In this document: positions 14,566-22,568 of the stretch, piece by piece
Position numbering within the stretch: position 1 is the first letter of the stretch
How the letters are laid out: each line of letters begins with the position of its first letter
DNA from: JBMNOI01 sp050942995
Lineage (GTDB): Bacteria; Chloroflexota; Anaerolineae; UBA1429
Assembly: GCA_050942995.1 (NCBI GenBank)
Contig: JBMNOI010000018.1
Location: 1-38,965, forward strand
Direction: 5' to 3'
DNA: 38,965 bases
Notes under the pieces: generated by a model
What the model saw: the letters and a program-made list of their open reading frames with translations, nothing else
Told to the model about the DNA's origin: nothing
Database searches by the model: none
Translations under genes and position numbers: made by a program

Positions 14566-15987
14566 ATGACCGGCCCATCGACCATTCGCGGTCCGCTACG
14601 CGTTCATCCGACCAACCCGCGCTACTTCACCGATGACGGTGAACGCGTCGTCTATCTCACCGGCTCGCATACCTGGGCCAACCTGCAGGATATCGGTCTG
14701 CCTGGCGGCCCACCCTTTCCGTACCGGGAGTACCTCGATTTCATGGAGGCTTACGGGCACAACTTTATGCGCCTCTGGATGTTCGAACAGCCGGAGCGCG
14801 CCTCCTGGACCGAGGAGCCCATTATCTTTGACCCGCTGCCCTGGCAGCGTACCGGCCCCGGTCTTGCCGTCCGCGGCAAGCCTCGCTTCGATCTGGATAC
14901 ATGGAATGAGGACTATTTCCGGCGACTGCGTGAGCGCACCGTCGCCGCCGCAGAGCGCGGTATCTATGTCGCCATCATGCTCTTTCAGGGCTGGAGCCTG
15001 CACAAGGTCAAATCGGCGCCCTACGGTGATCCCTGGCCCGTGCATCCGTTCAACGCCGCCAACAACATCAACGGCGTCGACGTGCCCTATACCGCCGTCG
15101 ATGACGACGAGAATCCCTGTCTGCATAGCCTGCTGAACCCCGATGTGCTGGCCCGGCAGGAGGCGTATGTGCGCCACGTCATCGACACCGTCAATGATCT
15201 GGGCAACGTCCTCTATGAGATCATCAACGAGGGTGGCTCTACTGCCTGGCAGTACCACATGATCGACTATATTCACGAATACGAGCGAACCCTGCCCGGG
15301 CAGCACCCTGTGGGGATGACCCACCGCATCGATCCGCGCCAGCGTAACGCCGATCTGCTGGCAAGCCCCGCCGATTGGATCTCGCCCGCTAACGAGCCGC
15401 AGGGGCACCACGTCCCCGGTGCCGTCCTCATGGAGGACTATCAGAACGATCCGCCCGCTGCCGATGGGCGCAAGGTCGTCCTTCTGGATACCGACCATCT
15501 CTGGGGGCACGGCGGCAATCCCTACTGGGTGTGGAAGAGCTTTTGCCGGGGACACAACCCCATCTTTATGGATCCCTGGTGGCCCCTCTATATCAATTCG
15601 GACCCCGCCTACACACCGTGGACCTTTGTCGGCGGCATCAGCAAAGATCAGCACGACTATCCCGATTGGGAGCCCACCCGCCGCGCCATGGGCGACACGC
15701 GCCGTTACGCCGAGCGAATGAACCTTGCCGCCATGACGCCCCGGCCCACCCTGGCCTCTACCGGCTATTGCCTGGCTCATCCGGGGCATGAGTATCTGAT
15801 CTATCTGCCCCAGGGTGGCAGCGTCACCATCAACCTGTGTGAGGCCGTCGGCCGATTTGCCGTCGAATGGTACCTGCCGGGACCGAACCGCACCCTTTCC
15901 GGCGCGTACCCTCTGGAGGGGGGCGATTACGTCGTCACCACCGCGCCCTACACCGGCGACGCTGTGTTGTATCTCAAAAAGATGTAG
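14566..15987 (+). CDS. Glycoside hydrolase-like TIM-barrel protein (DUF4038-like)
   Basis: This 473-residue protein resembles the DUF4038/GH140-like group and proteins annotated 'putative collagen-binding domain'. Residues of about 5-350 form a TIM-barrel: 'VYLTGSHTWANLQD' near the start, 'YGHNFMRLWMFEQPE', and 'YEIINEGG', whose N221-E222 pair is typical of the acid/base of clan A glycosidases. A small beta domain at about 385-473 ends in 'TAPYTGDAVLYLKK'. There is no signal peptide, so it would act inside the cell, which is unusual for a polysaccharide hydrolase. ATG 14566 has AAGGAG at good spacing. It is divergent from cooS and shares the intergenic region, but no good plus-strand -10 is aligned to the CRP-like site. 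Confidence 0.7.
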   Translation: MTGPSTIRGPLRVHPTNPRYFTDDGERVVYLTGSHTWANLQDIGLPGGPPFPYREYLDFMEAYGHNFMRLWMFEQPERASWTEEPIIFDPLPWQRTGPGLAVRGKPRFDLDTWNEDYFRRLRERTVAAAERGIYVAIMLFQGWSLHKVKSAPYGDPWPVHPFNAANNINGVDVPYTAVDDDENPCLHSLLNPDVLARQEAYVRHVIDTVNDLGNVLYEIINEGGSTAWQYHMIDYIHEYERTLPGQHPVGMTHRIDPRQRNADLLASPADWISPANEPQGHHVPGAVLMEDYQNDPPAADGRKVVLLDTDHLWGHGGNPYWVWKSFCRGHNPIFMDPWWPLYINSDPAYTPWTFVGGISKDQHDYPDWEPTRRAMGDTRRYAERMNLAAMTPRPTLASTGYCLAHPGHEYLIYLPQGGSVTINLCEAVGRFAVEWYLPGPNRTLSGAYPLEGGDYVVTTAPYTGDAVLYLKKM

Positions 15988-16035
15988 GGAGCCCCCGAGG
16001 GCGCACAACGTGACGTGTTGCCCCTGTCGAGATGC

Positions 16036-16078
16036 AAAAAGCCTCCCTTCCAGATCCGTTCGGATCTGGAAGGGAGGC
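16036..16078 (-). terminator. Terminator of the nucleotidyltransferase-dehydrogenase operon
   Basis: Positions 16041-16058 and 16061-16078 are exact complements, forming an 18-bp stem with a two-base centre. On the minus strand it is followed by five T (16040-16036). It lies 26 bases after the stop of the glycerol-1-phosphate dehydrogenase gene. Confidence 0.93.
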
Positions 16079-16103
16079 TCGATCCATGCCGGATGCCGGA
16101 TAT

Positions 16104-17159
16104 CTATGAACGAAGGGAGCATGCCCCCTGCTTGACCCGATTCCCCCATCCCTGGATCGCCCGCAAGCACTCGACCGCCTCATCCTTCGAGATATCGCGA
16201 TGATGGGCGATGGAGTAATAGTAGTCGCTCTGGCGCACAAACTCCCGAAGCGTGACCAGAGCGCGGATGAATACCTCTTCCGTCACTTTTATCTGCTCCA
16301 GGTCGACGGGGATGCCCATATCGCTCAGCAGGCTCATGGTTTGGTCGAAGTGATTCGACTGAAAGTAGCTCATGGCGGCGATACAGACGGCCAGCAACTG
16401 TCCGTGCACGAATCCCCGACGACTGATATATTCGATGTTATAGGCCAAAAAGTGCTCCGAGCCCTCCTCCGGGCGGCTACCGCCCAGGGTGTGGGCCATC
16501 TCGGCATAGACGACAAAAGCCTCGAATATGGCACGGATGCCGGCATCCGTACGTTCGCGGATCTCATAGCGCCCGGCACGCAAACGCTCGATCACCGACA
16601 GCGCAGATCGAAACAGGTCGTCGTCCCACGTCTCCAGCCCCAGATCGGCGGCCAGTCGCCAATCCCATATCGCCGTGATGCTGGAAAGGGCGTCGCAGGC
16701 GCCCACTGTGACCAACTCTGGCGGCGCGGTGCGGATGAGGTCGAAATCCACCACCACCTGCTCAACGGGCACATAGCCGATAGAGGTCACCCGCCCCTCC
16801 TGGCGTATGACGATGGTCGGTGTTACGGCGGCATCCCCTCCGATCATCGTCGGCACCTGGATCACCCGGCATCCCTGCTTCATGGCGATGAATTTCGCCA
16901 TATCGTGGGACGATCCCCCGCCGATGCCGTACACCACATCCACCGGCGGCACATCGGCTGCTGCCTTTTCCAGGCTCTCCATGCTCATGTCCGACGTCAT
17001 GATGACGGCTGTCGGCGCCTGAGCGGTCGTTCTCCCTCGGACCAGGTCCCATGGTACCGGCATAGTCGCAACGGCATAGGGCACATCTGTCGGGAATATG
17101 TCGGCGACGATGCCGGACCCATAGATCAACTTGGGCGGTCGAAAGATGCGTTCGGTCAT
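16104..17159 (-). CDS. sn-Glycerol-1-phosphate dehydrogenase (EgsA/AraM family)
   Basis: This 351-residue enzyme belongs to the dehydroquinate synthase/iron-alcohol dehydrogenase superfamily. Family marks are 'GIGGGSSHDMAKFIA' (NAD site, 78-92), 'CDALSSITAIWDWRLA' (155-170), 'GSRPEEGSEH' (227-236) and 'VHGQ' (251-254). The expected metal ligands are D156, H236 and H252. The SRPxxGSEH and DxxSxxTAxxDWxLA motifs are those of glycerol-1-phosphate dehydrogenase, which makes the archaeal-type glycerol backbone; bacterial AraM also has this activity. A related polyol dehydrogenase with another substrate is possible. ATG 17159 has AAGGGGGG upstream. It follows the nucleotidyltransferase gene by 96 bases and shares its terminator. 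Confidence 0.82.
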   Translation of the reverse strand: MTERIFRPPKLIYGSGIVADIFPTDVPYAVATMPVPWDLVRGRTTAQAPTAVIMTSDMSMESLEKAAADVPPVDVVYGIGGGSSHDMAKFIAMKQGCRVIQVPTMIGGDAAVTPTIVIRQEGRVTSIGYVPVEQVVVDFDLIRTAPPELVTVGACDALSSITAIWDWRLAADLGLETWDDDLFRSALSVIERLRAGRYEIRERTDAGIRAIFEAFVVYAEMAHTLGGSRPEEGSEHFLAYNIEYISRRGFVHGQLLAVCIAAMSYFQSNHFDQTMSLLSDMGIPVDLEQIKVTEEVFIRALVTLREFVRQSDYYYSIAHHRDISKDEAVECLRAIQGWGNRVKQGACSLRS

Positions 17160-17255
17160 GGTCCATCCCCCCTTGCTGCGATGAGCCATCTTTCGGTATT
17201 CGATTGTTCTGGCCGTCCCCACATCCTTTATGCTTGCGTGGCCCGGAATCTATTC

Positions 17256-18632
17256 CTACCAGCCGTACCGTTCGGGCCCCCACTCCCGCGTGATCAATTC
17301 CTGCTTTTGCAATACCAGCGAGCGATCGGGAATATCCTCATACACGACCACACCCGCTCCCACGCACGAATAGACGCCGACTTTGGTGCCGGGCATGGGG
17401 ATGACGTTCACCCCCGTCCGGCAATAGTCGCCGAAAAAGGTGGCGTTTGCATAATCGCTGACGGGCAACTCGCGCCGCCCCCTGATGCGGTGCTCGGCGA
17501 TGCCGTCATCGAATCTCAGCGTGCCGCACACTGTGGCCGCGCCGATATCCACCGCCGAGCCCAATACCCCCCAGATTTCACAGTAATGGTAGAGATACAC
17601 TCTATCGAACGCCACCCCGGCGAATTCGGCTCCGTGGCCGATGATGCCCCGTTCACCCATCGCGACCGAGCCCACCAGGCAATAGTCGCGGACCTGGGTG
17701 CCGGCGCCGAACACCGACGGCCCCTGGACGATCGCGCCGTTGGTGATACCGGCCCCCTCGCCCAACCAGACCGGCGCATTGATGACGACACGGTTGCCGA
17801 TGACGGCATTCTCACCCAGGACGACGTGTCCCTGTATCTCGGCGCCATCGTGAATGCGCGCCGACGCAGGGATGACGCTCTCTTGTAGCTGCGCCGTCAG
17901 GTAGCCCATCAACCGATCGTGCGCCTCCAGAATGTGCCAGGGCTTGTCCAGATCGACCACAAACTCGTCAGCCACCACGGCGCGCACCGGTCGGCCTTCG
18001 TCTATCATCATCTGTAGCGACTGGGCCAGGTCTGCCTCGACCGGTGGCATTCCACCCACCGGCACCTGCGTCACCAGTCCCGGATGATCGCATAGATAGG
18101 GACGCGCCTCGGGCGTCAGCACCAATGCGCCCCCCAGGCGGTATTCGCCGTCGCGGGCATGCCCCTCGATGCCACGCAGCGCGCCGTTCTCCAGATGGGC
18201 GACGATCCAATCCCGGGGACATTCGCGTCCCAGCGGAACGACCAGAGCCGTAGCGACAGTGTGCCCCTCTTTGTGCGCAGCCAGCAGCGCGGCCAGGTTT
18301 TCACGCGCCGTCACCATGTCACCGTGCACCACCAGCGTGGGCTCGCCGCCATCCCATGCGGCCAGTGTGGCGCCCGTCGTTCCCCCGGCATGCCAATCCT
18401 GGGTTACATAATGGATCTCGCTGTTCAGGCCGCGCAGGGCATACCGCACACTGGCGGCATGCTCTCCGACAACGACGACCAATCGAGATACGCCCAGTGT
18501 CAGCAGGTCATCGGCCAGGCGCCGCACGGCCGGCACATTGCCGATGGGGATGGCGCACTTGTTACGCACTTGATTGTAGGGCCATATGCGGCGACCCTGT
18601 CCCGCGGCGAGGATGATGGCTTGTCTGATCAC
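17256..18632 (-). CDS. Sugar-phosphate nucleotidyltransferase with left-handed beta-helix domain (GlmU-like)
   Basis: The product has 458 residues. Residues 1-235 form a nucleotidyltransferase domain: AAGQGRRIWP (9-18), K25 in 'NKCAIPIG', and 'VVHGDM' near residue 105 with the metal-binding Asp. Residues of about 250-430 form a left-handed beta-helix with hexapeptide repeats such as 'AEIQGHVVLGENAVIGNRV' and 'GAGTQVRDYCLVGSVAMG', ending in a short tail. This matches GlmU and archaeal bifunctional sugar-1-phosphate transferases, but the acceptor sugar is unknown. The start is GTG 18632 with GAGGAG before it. The downstream partner is a glycerol-1-phosphate dehydrogenase, so a nucleotide-activated glycerol or polyol product is conceivable; that is inference only. 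Confidence 0.82.
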   Translation of the reverse strand: MIRQAIILAAGQGRRIWPYNQVRNKCAIPIGNVPAVRRLADDLLTLGVSRLVVVVGEHAASVRYALRGLNSEIHYVTQDWHAGGTTGATLAAWDGGEPTLVVHGDMVTARENLAALLAAHKEGHTVATALVVPLGRECPRDWIVAHLENGALRGIEGHARDGEYRLGGALVLTPEARPYLCDHPGLVTQVPVGGMPPVEADLAQSLQMMIDEGRPVRAVVADEFVVDLDKPWHILEAHDRLMGYLTAQLQESVIPASARIHDGAEIQGHVVLGENAVIGNRVVINAPVWLGEGAGITNGAIVQGPSVFGAGTQVRDYCLVGSVAMGERGIIGHGAEFAGVAFDRVYLYHYCEIWGVLGSAVDIGAATVCGTLRFDDGIAEHRIRGRRELPVSDYANATFFGDYCRTGVNVIPMPGTKVGVYSCVGAGVVVYEDIPDRSLVLQKQELITREWGPERYGW

Positions 18633-18680
18633 AATTCTCTCCTCTCAGTCATCGAGGCGCGATCGTGACGGTTCCGGGGC

Positions 18681-18722
18681 GAAACACAAAACAAGGCTGC
18701 AGGCAGTATTTACCTGCAGCCT
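18681..18722 (-). terminator. Terminator after rubrerythrin
   Basis: AGGCTGCAGG (18694-18703) and CCTGCAGCCT (18713-18722) form a perfect 10-bp stem with a nine-base loop. On the minus strand it is followed by the T-rich stretch TGTTTTGTGTTTC. The rubrerythrin stop is about 110 bases upstream. The 199-base gap between rubrerythrin and the nucleotidyltransferase holds nothing else that I can support. Confidence 0.75.
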
Positions 18723-18831
18723 CATTGAATACGCTATAGCCCATGCTCGTGATGGGTTATCGTTGTGTCGATATCAGACCGGCGCTCCTGCACGAACTAC
18801 CTCCAGGTGCGACAGGCGAACCGGACGAAAC

Positions 18832-19407
18832 TCAGTAGTTCTCCGGCATGAGCTCATAGTACGACTGCGGATGCCGGCAGGCCGGGCATACCTTGGGCGC
18901 AGACTTGCCCTCGTGCACGTAGCCGCAGTTACGGCAGCGCCACTTGACCGGCTCATCTCTCTGGAACACGGTGCCGTTGCGCACATTCTCCAGCAGCTTG
19001 AGATAGCGCTTTTCGTGCTCTTCCTCGACCTCGGCGATCTCGCGAAATATCGCGGCGATTTGGGGGAATCCCTCTTCGCGGGCGACCTGCTCGAAATCCT
19101 TGTACAGGGTAGTCCACTCCAGGTTCTCGCCGGCCGCGGCGGCCTCCAGATTGGCGGCCGTGTCACCGATTACGCCGGCGGGGTAGCTGGCTTGAATCTC
19201 GACGTCACCACCTTCTAGCTGTTTGAAGAACATCTCGGCGTGTTCTTTTTCGTTGGCTGCTGTGTCTTCGAAAATCCAGGCGATCTGCTCATAGCCCTCT
19301 TTACGGGCTACTGAGGCGAAAAAGGTGTAGCGATTGCGGGCTTGAGACTCGCCGGCAAAAGCGGCCAGAAGGTTCTTTTCCGTCCGTGTTCCTTTGATGC
19401 TCGCCAT
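18832..19407 (-). CDS. rbr: Rubrerythrin
   Basis: This 191-residue protein reduces hydrogen peroxide in the cytoplasm of anaerobes. The ferritin-like di-iron domain (1-145) shows E20, the EKEH motif (E53, H56), E94/E97 and EEEH (128-131). A C-terminal rubredoxin domain has CxxC pairs C158/C161 and C174/C177. All metal ligands are present and the length is standard. It is a single gene with its own promoter and terminator, separate from the cooS operon, although some organisms group rubrerythrin with CooS genes under oxidative stress control. Confidence 0.96.
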   Translation of the reverse strand: MASIKGTRTEKNLLAAFAGESQARNRYTFFASVARKEGYEQIAWIFEDTAANEKEHAEMFFKQLEGGDVEIQASYPAGVIGDTAANLEAAAAGENLEWTTLYKDFEQVAREEGFPQIAAIFREIAEVEEEHEKRYLKLLENVRNGTVFQRDEPVKWRCRNCGYVHEGKSAPKVCPACRHPQSYYELMPENY

Positions 19408-19450
19408 CGATTTCTCCTCTCCAATTTGATCGCTGCGTCATACGGTGGAT

Positions 19451-19479
19451 AGTATAGCTGTATCTTGGGGCAAGAGCAA
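19451..19479 (-). promoter_or_regulatory. Promoter of rubrerythrin
   Basis: On the minus strand TTGCTC (19479-19474) and TATACT (19456-19451) are 17 bases apart. The -10 is good and the -35 modest. The leader would be about 37 bases and ends with GGAGAGGAG before the ATG. Confidence 0.6.
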
Positions 19480-19526
19480 ACGCTATAGCCAGGTCACCTT
19501 GCGCGACGTTTTACTTACCTCTTTCT

Positions 19527-19554
19527 TTGCCCCTGCCCGAAAATAGGGTAGAAT
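19527..19554 (+). promoter_or_regulatory. Possible promoter of hpt
   Basis: TAGAAT (19549-19554) lies 16 bases after TTGCCC (19527-19532). The -10 is good, the -35 weak. A start near 19561 would give a leader of about 38 bases. Confidence 0.45.
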
Positions 19555-19598
19555 ACAGGGCAAATGAATGCACCGGGGCTGTAGGGGGGAGGGAGTTC

Positions 19599-20144
19599 AT
19601 GAATCCCATGTTGCAGGACGTCGAAAAGGTGCTGATCTCGGAGGAGGCGCTACAGGCGCGTATCCTCGAGCTTGCCGAACAGATATCGAACGATTATGTC
19701 GGGCTGAACCCGCTCCTTATCTGTGTCCTCAAGGGCGGCTATGTCTTTCTGGCCGATCTCACCCGCGCCCTGAGCATTCCTCACAGCGTGGATTTTATGG
19801 CCGTCTCCAGCTATGGCAATGGCACCGAATCCAGTGGGGTGGTGCGCATCCTCAAAGATCTGGATACCGATGCCTCCGGCCGACATATGCTCATCGTCGA
19901 GGACATTATCGATACCGGCCACACGCTCACCTATCTGCTGGAGAACCTGCGTGTGCGAGGACCGGCGAGCCTGCGCATCTGCACGCTGCTCAGCAAGCCC
20001 TCTCGTCGCGAGGTCGACCTGAAAATCGACTATGTGGGGTTTGAGATTCCAAACGAGTTTGTCATCGGCTATGGGCTGGACTATGCCGAGAACTATCGCA
20101 ACCTGCCCTTTGTCGGTGTGCTCAAGCCCGAGATCTATAGCTAA
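19599..20144 (+). CDS. hpt: Hypoxanthine phosphoribosyltransferase
   Basis: This 181-residue purine salvage enzyme joins hypoxanthine or guanine to PRPP. The PRPP-binding signature is 'MLIVEDIIDTGHTL' (97-110), and the LKGG loop (44-47) and the flexible-loop 'SSYGNGT' region (70-76) are both present. The C-terminal 'VGFEIPNEFVIGYGLDYAENYRNLP' region, seen in pieces, binds the purine. I chose ATG 19599, with GGGGGAGGGAG upstream; the TTG at 19527 would overlap the promoter. It is transcribed alone and ends at a strong terminator. It lacks the tilS/ftsH neighbours seen in many Firmicutes. Confidence 0.95.
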   Translation: MNPMLQDVEKVLISEEALQARILELAEQISNDYVGLNPLLICVLKGGYVFLADLTRALSIPHSVDFMAVSSYGNGTESSGVVRILKDLDTDASGRHMLIVEDIIDTGHTLTYLLENLRVRGPASLRICTLLSKPSRREVDLKIDYVGFEIPNEFVIGYGLDYAENYRNLPFVGVLKPEIYS

Positions 20145-20167
20145 CGTCTCACCGACCCGATCGACTA

Positions 20168-20204
20168 AAAAACGGGGCGCTCCGATAGGAAGCGCCCCGT
20201 TTTG
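20168..20204. terminator. Bidirectional terminator after hpt
   Basis: AAACGGGGCGCT (20170-20181) and AGCGCCCCGTTT (20191-20202) form a 12-bp stem around a nine-base loop. A-rich and T-rich flanks suit both strands. It separates hpt from the convergent aminotransferase gene. Confidence 0.9.
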
Positions 20205-20214
20205 TGTGCTCTGG

Positions 20215-20239
20215 TGCGTCTGAACATGGGGCAGACGCA
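20215..20239. repeat. 8-bp inverted repeat between convergent genes
   Basis: TGCGTCTG (20215-20222) and CAGACGCA (20232-20239) enclose nine bases. It is the middle one of three adjacent hairpins (20168-20262) and may help end transcription on either strand. Confidence 0.6.
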
Positions 20240-20244
20240 TTGTG

Positions 20245-20262
20245 GCGCGTTTTCAAACGCGC
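20245..20262 (-). terminator. Hairpin directly after the aminotransferase stop
   Basis: GCGCGTTT and AAACGCGC (20245-20252 and 20255-20262) form a perfect stem with a two-base centre, adjoining the aminotransferase stop codon. No T tract follows on the minus strand, so it probably works together with the hpt terminator beyond it. Confidence 0.5.
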
Positions 20263-20263
20263 T

Positions 20264-21433
20264 CTAGCGCTTTGCCAGAGTGTCGGCGATGCGCTCCAGC
20301 GCCTTGCGGATATTCTCGACCGAGTTGGCGTAGGACAGGCGCAGGTAGCCCTCTCCATAGGAGCCAAAGGCTGTTCCCGAGAGGCAGGCTACGCCGGCTT
20401 TGTTCAGGAACACGCTTTCGGCGGTGCGGCTGTCCATTCCGGTGCCGGTGATGTTCGGGAATACGTAGAATGCCCCGCGCGGATTGGCGCAACGGATGCC
20501 GGGGATCTCGTTAAGGCCCTGGACGATGACATCGCGTCGCTCGCGGAACGCCGCGACCATGTCGGCGACGCTCTGCTGTGATCCCGTCAGCGCCGCCACG
20601 CCCGCGAACTGTGTCGAGGCCGACGTGCACGAATTCGAGTTCACCATCAGGCGGGTGACATGCTCGGCCAGCCAGGTGGGCATGACGCCGTAACCCAGGC
20701 GCCACCCCGTCATGGCGTAGGTCTTGGAAAAGCCGTGCAGAATAATCGTGCGCTCGGACGGCGACATGCCGTCGAACGCCGTGATCGAGTGGAACTCGCC
20801 GTCGTAGAGGATATGCTCGTACACCTCGTCCGAGAGCACCGGGATGTTGCGCTCGACGCAGATCTCGGCGATGGCGGCCAGATCCTCGCGCTCCAGAATG
20901 CCGCCGGTGGGGTTCTGCGGCGAGTTCAGGATGATCAACGCGGTACGATCGGTGATCAGCTCACGAAGCTCGTCCACGTCGAAGCGAAAGTCGCGCTCTT
21001 CGCGCAGAGGCAACGGCACGGGCTTGGCGCCCATAAAGCGGATCATCGACTCGTAGATGGGGAACCCCGGGTTGGGATAGATCACCTCGCGGCCCGGCTC
21101 GGCCAGAGCGATGAGGATGTAGAACATGATCGGTTTGGCGCCCGGCGTGACCACCACCTGAGCGGGGTCGACGGTGTAACCGCGCTTGGCCGTGAGATCA
21201 TCGGCGATGGCCTGGCGTAACTCGGGAATGCCGGCCGCCGGGGTATAGTGGGTGGCCCCGTTCTTCAGCGCCTCACAGGCTGCATCGATAATGTGGGACG
21301 GTGTGTCGAAATCGGGTTCGCCGATCTCCAGATGGATGATCTCTCTTCCCTGCGCTTCCAGCGCCTTTGCCTTGGCCAGCACCTCAAAAGCCGACTCGGT
21401 TCCGAGATTGTTCATCCGTTCTGCGAGCTTCAT
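20264..21433 (-). CDS. Class I/II PLP aminotransferase (aspartate aminotransferase-like)
   Basis: This 389-residue fold-type I aminotransferase has the features of the aspartate/aromatic aminotransferase Ib subgroup. Seen are 'LEIGEPDFDTP' near 35, 'THYTPAAGIPELRQAI', 'NSPQNPTGG' near 174, 'SDEVYEHILY' near 200, and 'HGFSKTYAMTGWRLGY' near 233, where the Lys of SKT binds PLP; 'LRLSYANS' near the end has the Arg that binds the substrate carboxylate. It likely transaminates aspartate, alanine or aromatic acids; specificity cannot be read. It lies 13 bases after the glycosyltransferase gene and may be the last gene of that operon, although a housekeeping role is as likely as a role in sugar amination. 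Confidence 0.9.
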   Translation of the reverse strand: MKLAERMNNLGTESAFEVLAKAKALEAQGREIIHLEIGEPDFDTPSHIIDAACEALKNGATHYTPAAGIPELRQAIADDLTAKRGYTVDPAQVVVTPGAKPIMFYILIALAEPGREVIYPNPGFPIYESMIRFMGAKPVPLPLREERDFRFDVDELRELITDRTALIILNSPQNPTGGILEREDLAAIAEICVERNIPVLSDEVYEHILYDGEFHSITAFDGMSPSERTIILHGFSKTYAMTGWRLGYGVMPTWLAEHVTRLMVNSNSCTSASTQFAGVAALTGSQQSVADMVAAFRERRDVIVQGLNEIPGIRCANPRGAFYVFPNITGTGMDSRTAESVFLNKAGVACLSGTAFGSYGEGYLRLSYANSVENIRKALERIADTLAKR

Positions 21434-21446
21434 GTCGTTCTCCTTG

Positions 21447-22568
21447 TTATGCCACGTGTTGGTAAATACCGAGTAGGCGCTGCGCTGCGCTCTCCCAGGT
21501 GAATTCCCTTACTCGTCTCAAGCCCTTCTGCCGCAGATCGTCACGCAGGGACTCGTCTTGAATGGTGCGCGCCAGGGCATCGGCCAGAGCGTCGATATCG
21601 TCGGGCGGCACCAGCAGGGCGGCCTCTCCGGCCACCTCGGGCATAGAGGACACATTGGTGGTGACCACCGGCGTGCCGCAGGCCATGGATTCCAGGAGCG
21701 GGATGCCAAACCCCTCGTAAAGTGAAGGGTAGGCAAACACATCGGCGGCGCGATACAACGCCGGCAGATCCTCGTCGCGCACGAATCCCGCCAGCAACAC
21801 CCTATCCTCCTGCAGCCCCAGTTCGGCGATAGTATGTTCGATCTCTTCGTAGAGCCAGCCCTTGCCCCCCACAATAACCAGTTGATGGGGCAGCCCGTAT
21901 CCTTCATGCAGGCGATGCAGAGCGCGAATCAGCCGGGCATAGTTCTTGCGCGGTTGCAGCGTGCCGACCGCCAGGATAAAAGGCGTGCGAATGCCATAGC
22001 GCCCCGGTACATCGGCCTCGTCTTTGGCGGGCTCTGTCGTGAAATGGGGCTCGACACCGGCATATACCACGGCGACTCGATCCTGGGGCACCCCCAGCAG
22101 TTCGATCACATCCTGCCTCGTGCTCTCGGAATCGGCTACCACCATGTCCGCACGTCTGACCGAACGAGGCACTGCGGTCATCAGATAGCGCAGGAGCGGT
22201 GGAGACGAACACTCGGGATAGTGATAGAACGATAGATCGTGTATGGTAAGCACCGTGCGGGCGCGCAGCACCGGCGGCAGAACAAAGTCGGGCGAATGAT
22301 ACAGATCCAACGGCCCGGTCACCACCTCGACCGGCAAGGGCAGCCTCAGCCGTTGCCAGATAATGGCCAGGTGGCGGTCTGTGACGGGCAACGACCGGAT
22401 ACGGAAATTGTCCGGCCAGGCGACATTCGCCGGATCGCGTCCGGCGCTAAAGAGCACGTAACGATTCTGGCGATCCAGCGCCGCGACGGCGCGCAGCAGA
22501 CCGCGGGTATAGCGGCCGATACCGGCGCTCTGTCGAACGGCGGAGGTGTAATCGATCCCGATGCGCAT
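21447..22568 (-). CDS. GT4-type glycosyltransferase
   Basis: This 373-residue GT-B enzyme transfers a sugar from a nucleotide donor. The N-terminus 'IGIDYTSAVRQSAGIGRYTRGLL' (seen as two pieces) is that of mannosyl/rhamnosyl transferases related to WbaZ and WsaF. The C-terminal half has 'VGTLQPRKNYARLIRAL' and 'PSLYEGFGIPLLESMACGTPVV', the EX7E motif of GT4. The ATG at 22568 overlaps the stop of gtrA by one base (TGATG); a GTG one codon upstream is possible. It is the fourth gene of the polysaccharide operon and probably adds a sugar to an undecaprenyl-linked or extracellular glycan. Confidence 0.88.
   Translation of the reverse strand: MRIGIDYTSAVRQSAGIGRYTRGLLRAVAALDRQNRYVLFSAGRDPANVAWPDNFRIRSLPVTDRHLAIIWQRLRLPLPVEVVTGPLDLYHSPDFVLPPVLRARTVLTIHDLSFYHYPECSSPPLLRYLMTAVPRSVRRADMVVADSESTRQDVIELLGVPQDRVAVVYAGVEPHFTTEPAKDEADVPGRYGIRTPFILAVGTLQPRKNYARLIRALHRLHEGYGLPHQLVIVGGKGWLYEEIEHTIAELGLQEDRVLLAGFVRDEDLPALYRAADVFAYPSLYEGFGIPLLESMACGTPVVTTNVSSMPEVAGEAALLVPPDDIDALADALARTIQDESLRDDLRQKGLRRVREFTWESAAQRLLGIYQHVA

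Noticed and set aside
14596..16170. Minus-strand frame of 524 codons opposite the glycosidase-like gene
   Set aside because: It is an antisense shadow with no recognisable domain or start signal; the plus-strand gene has clear motifs and a ribosome-binding site.
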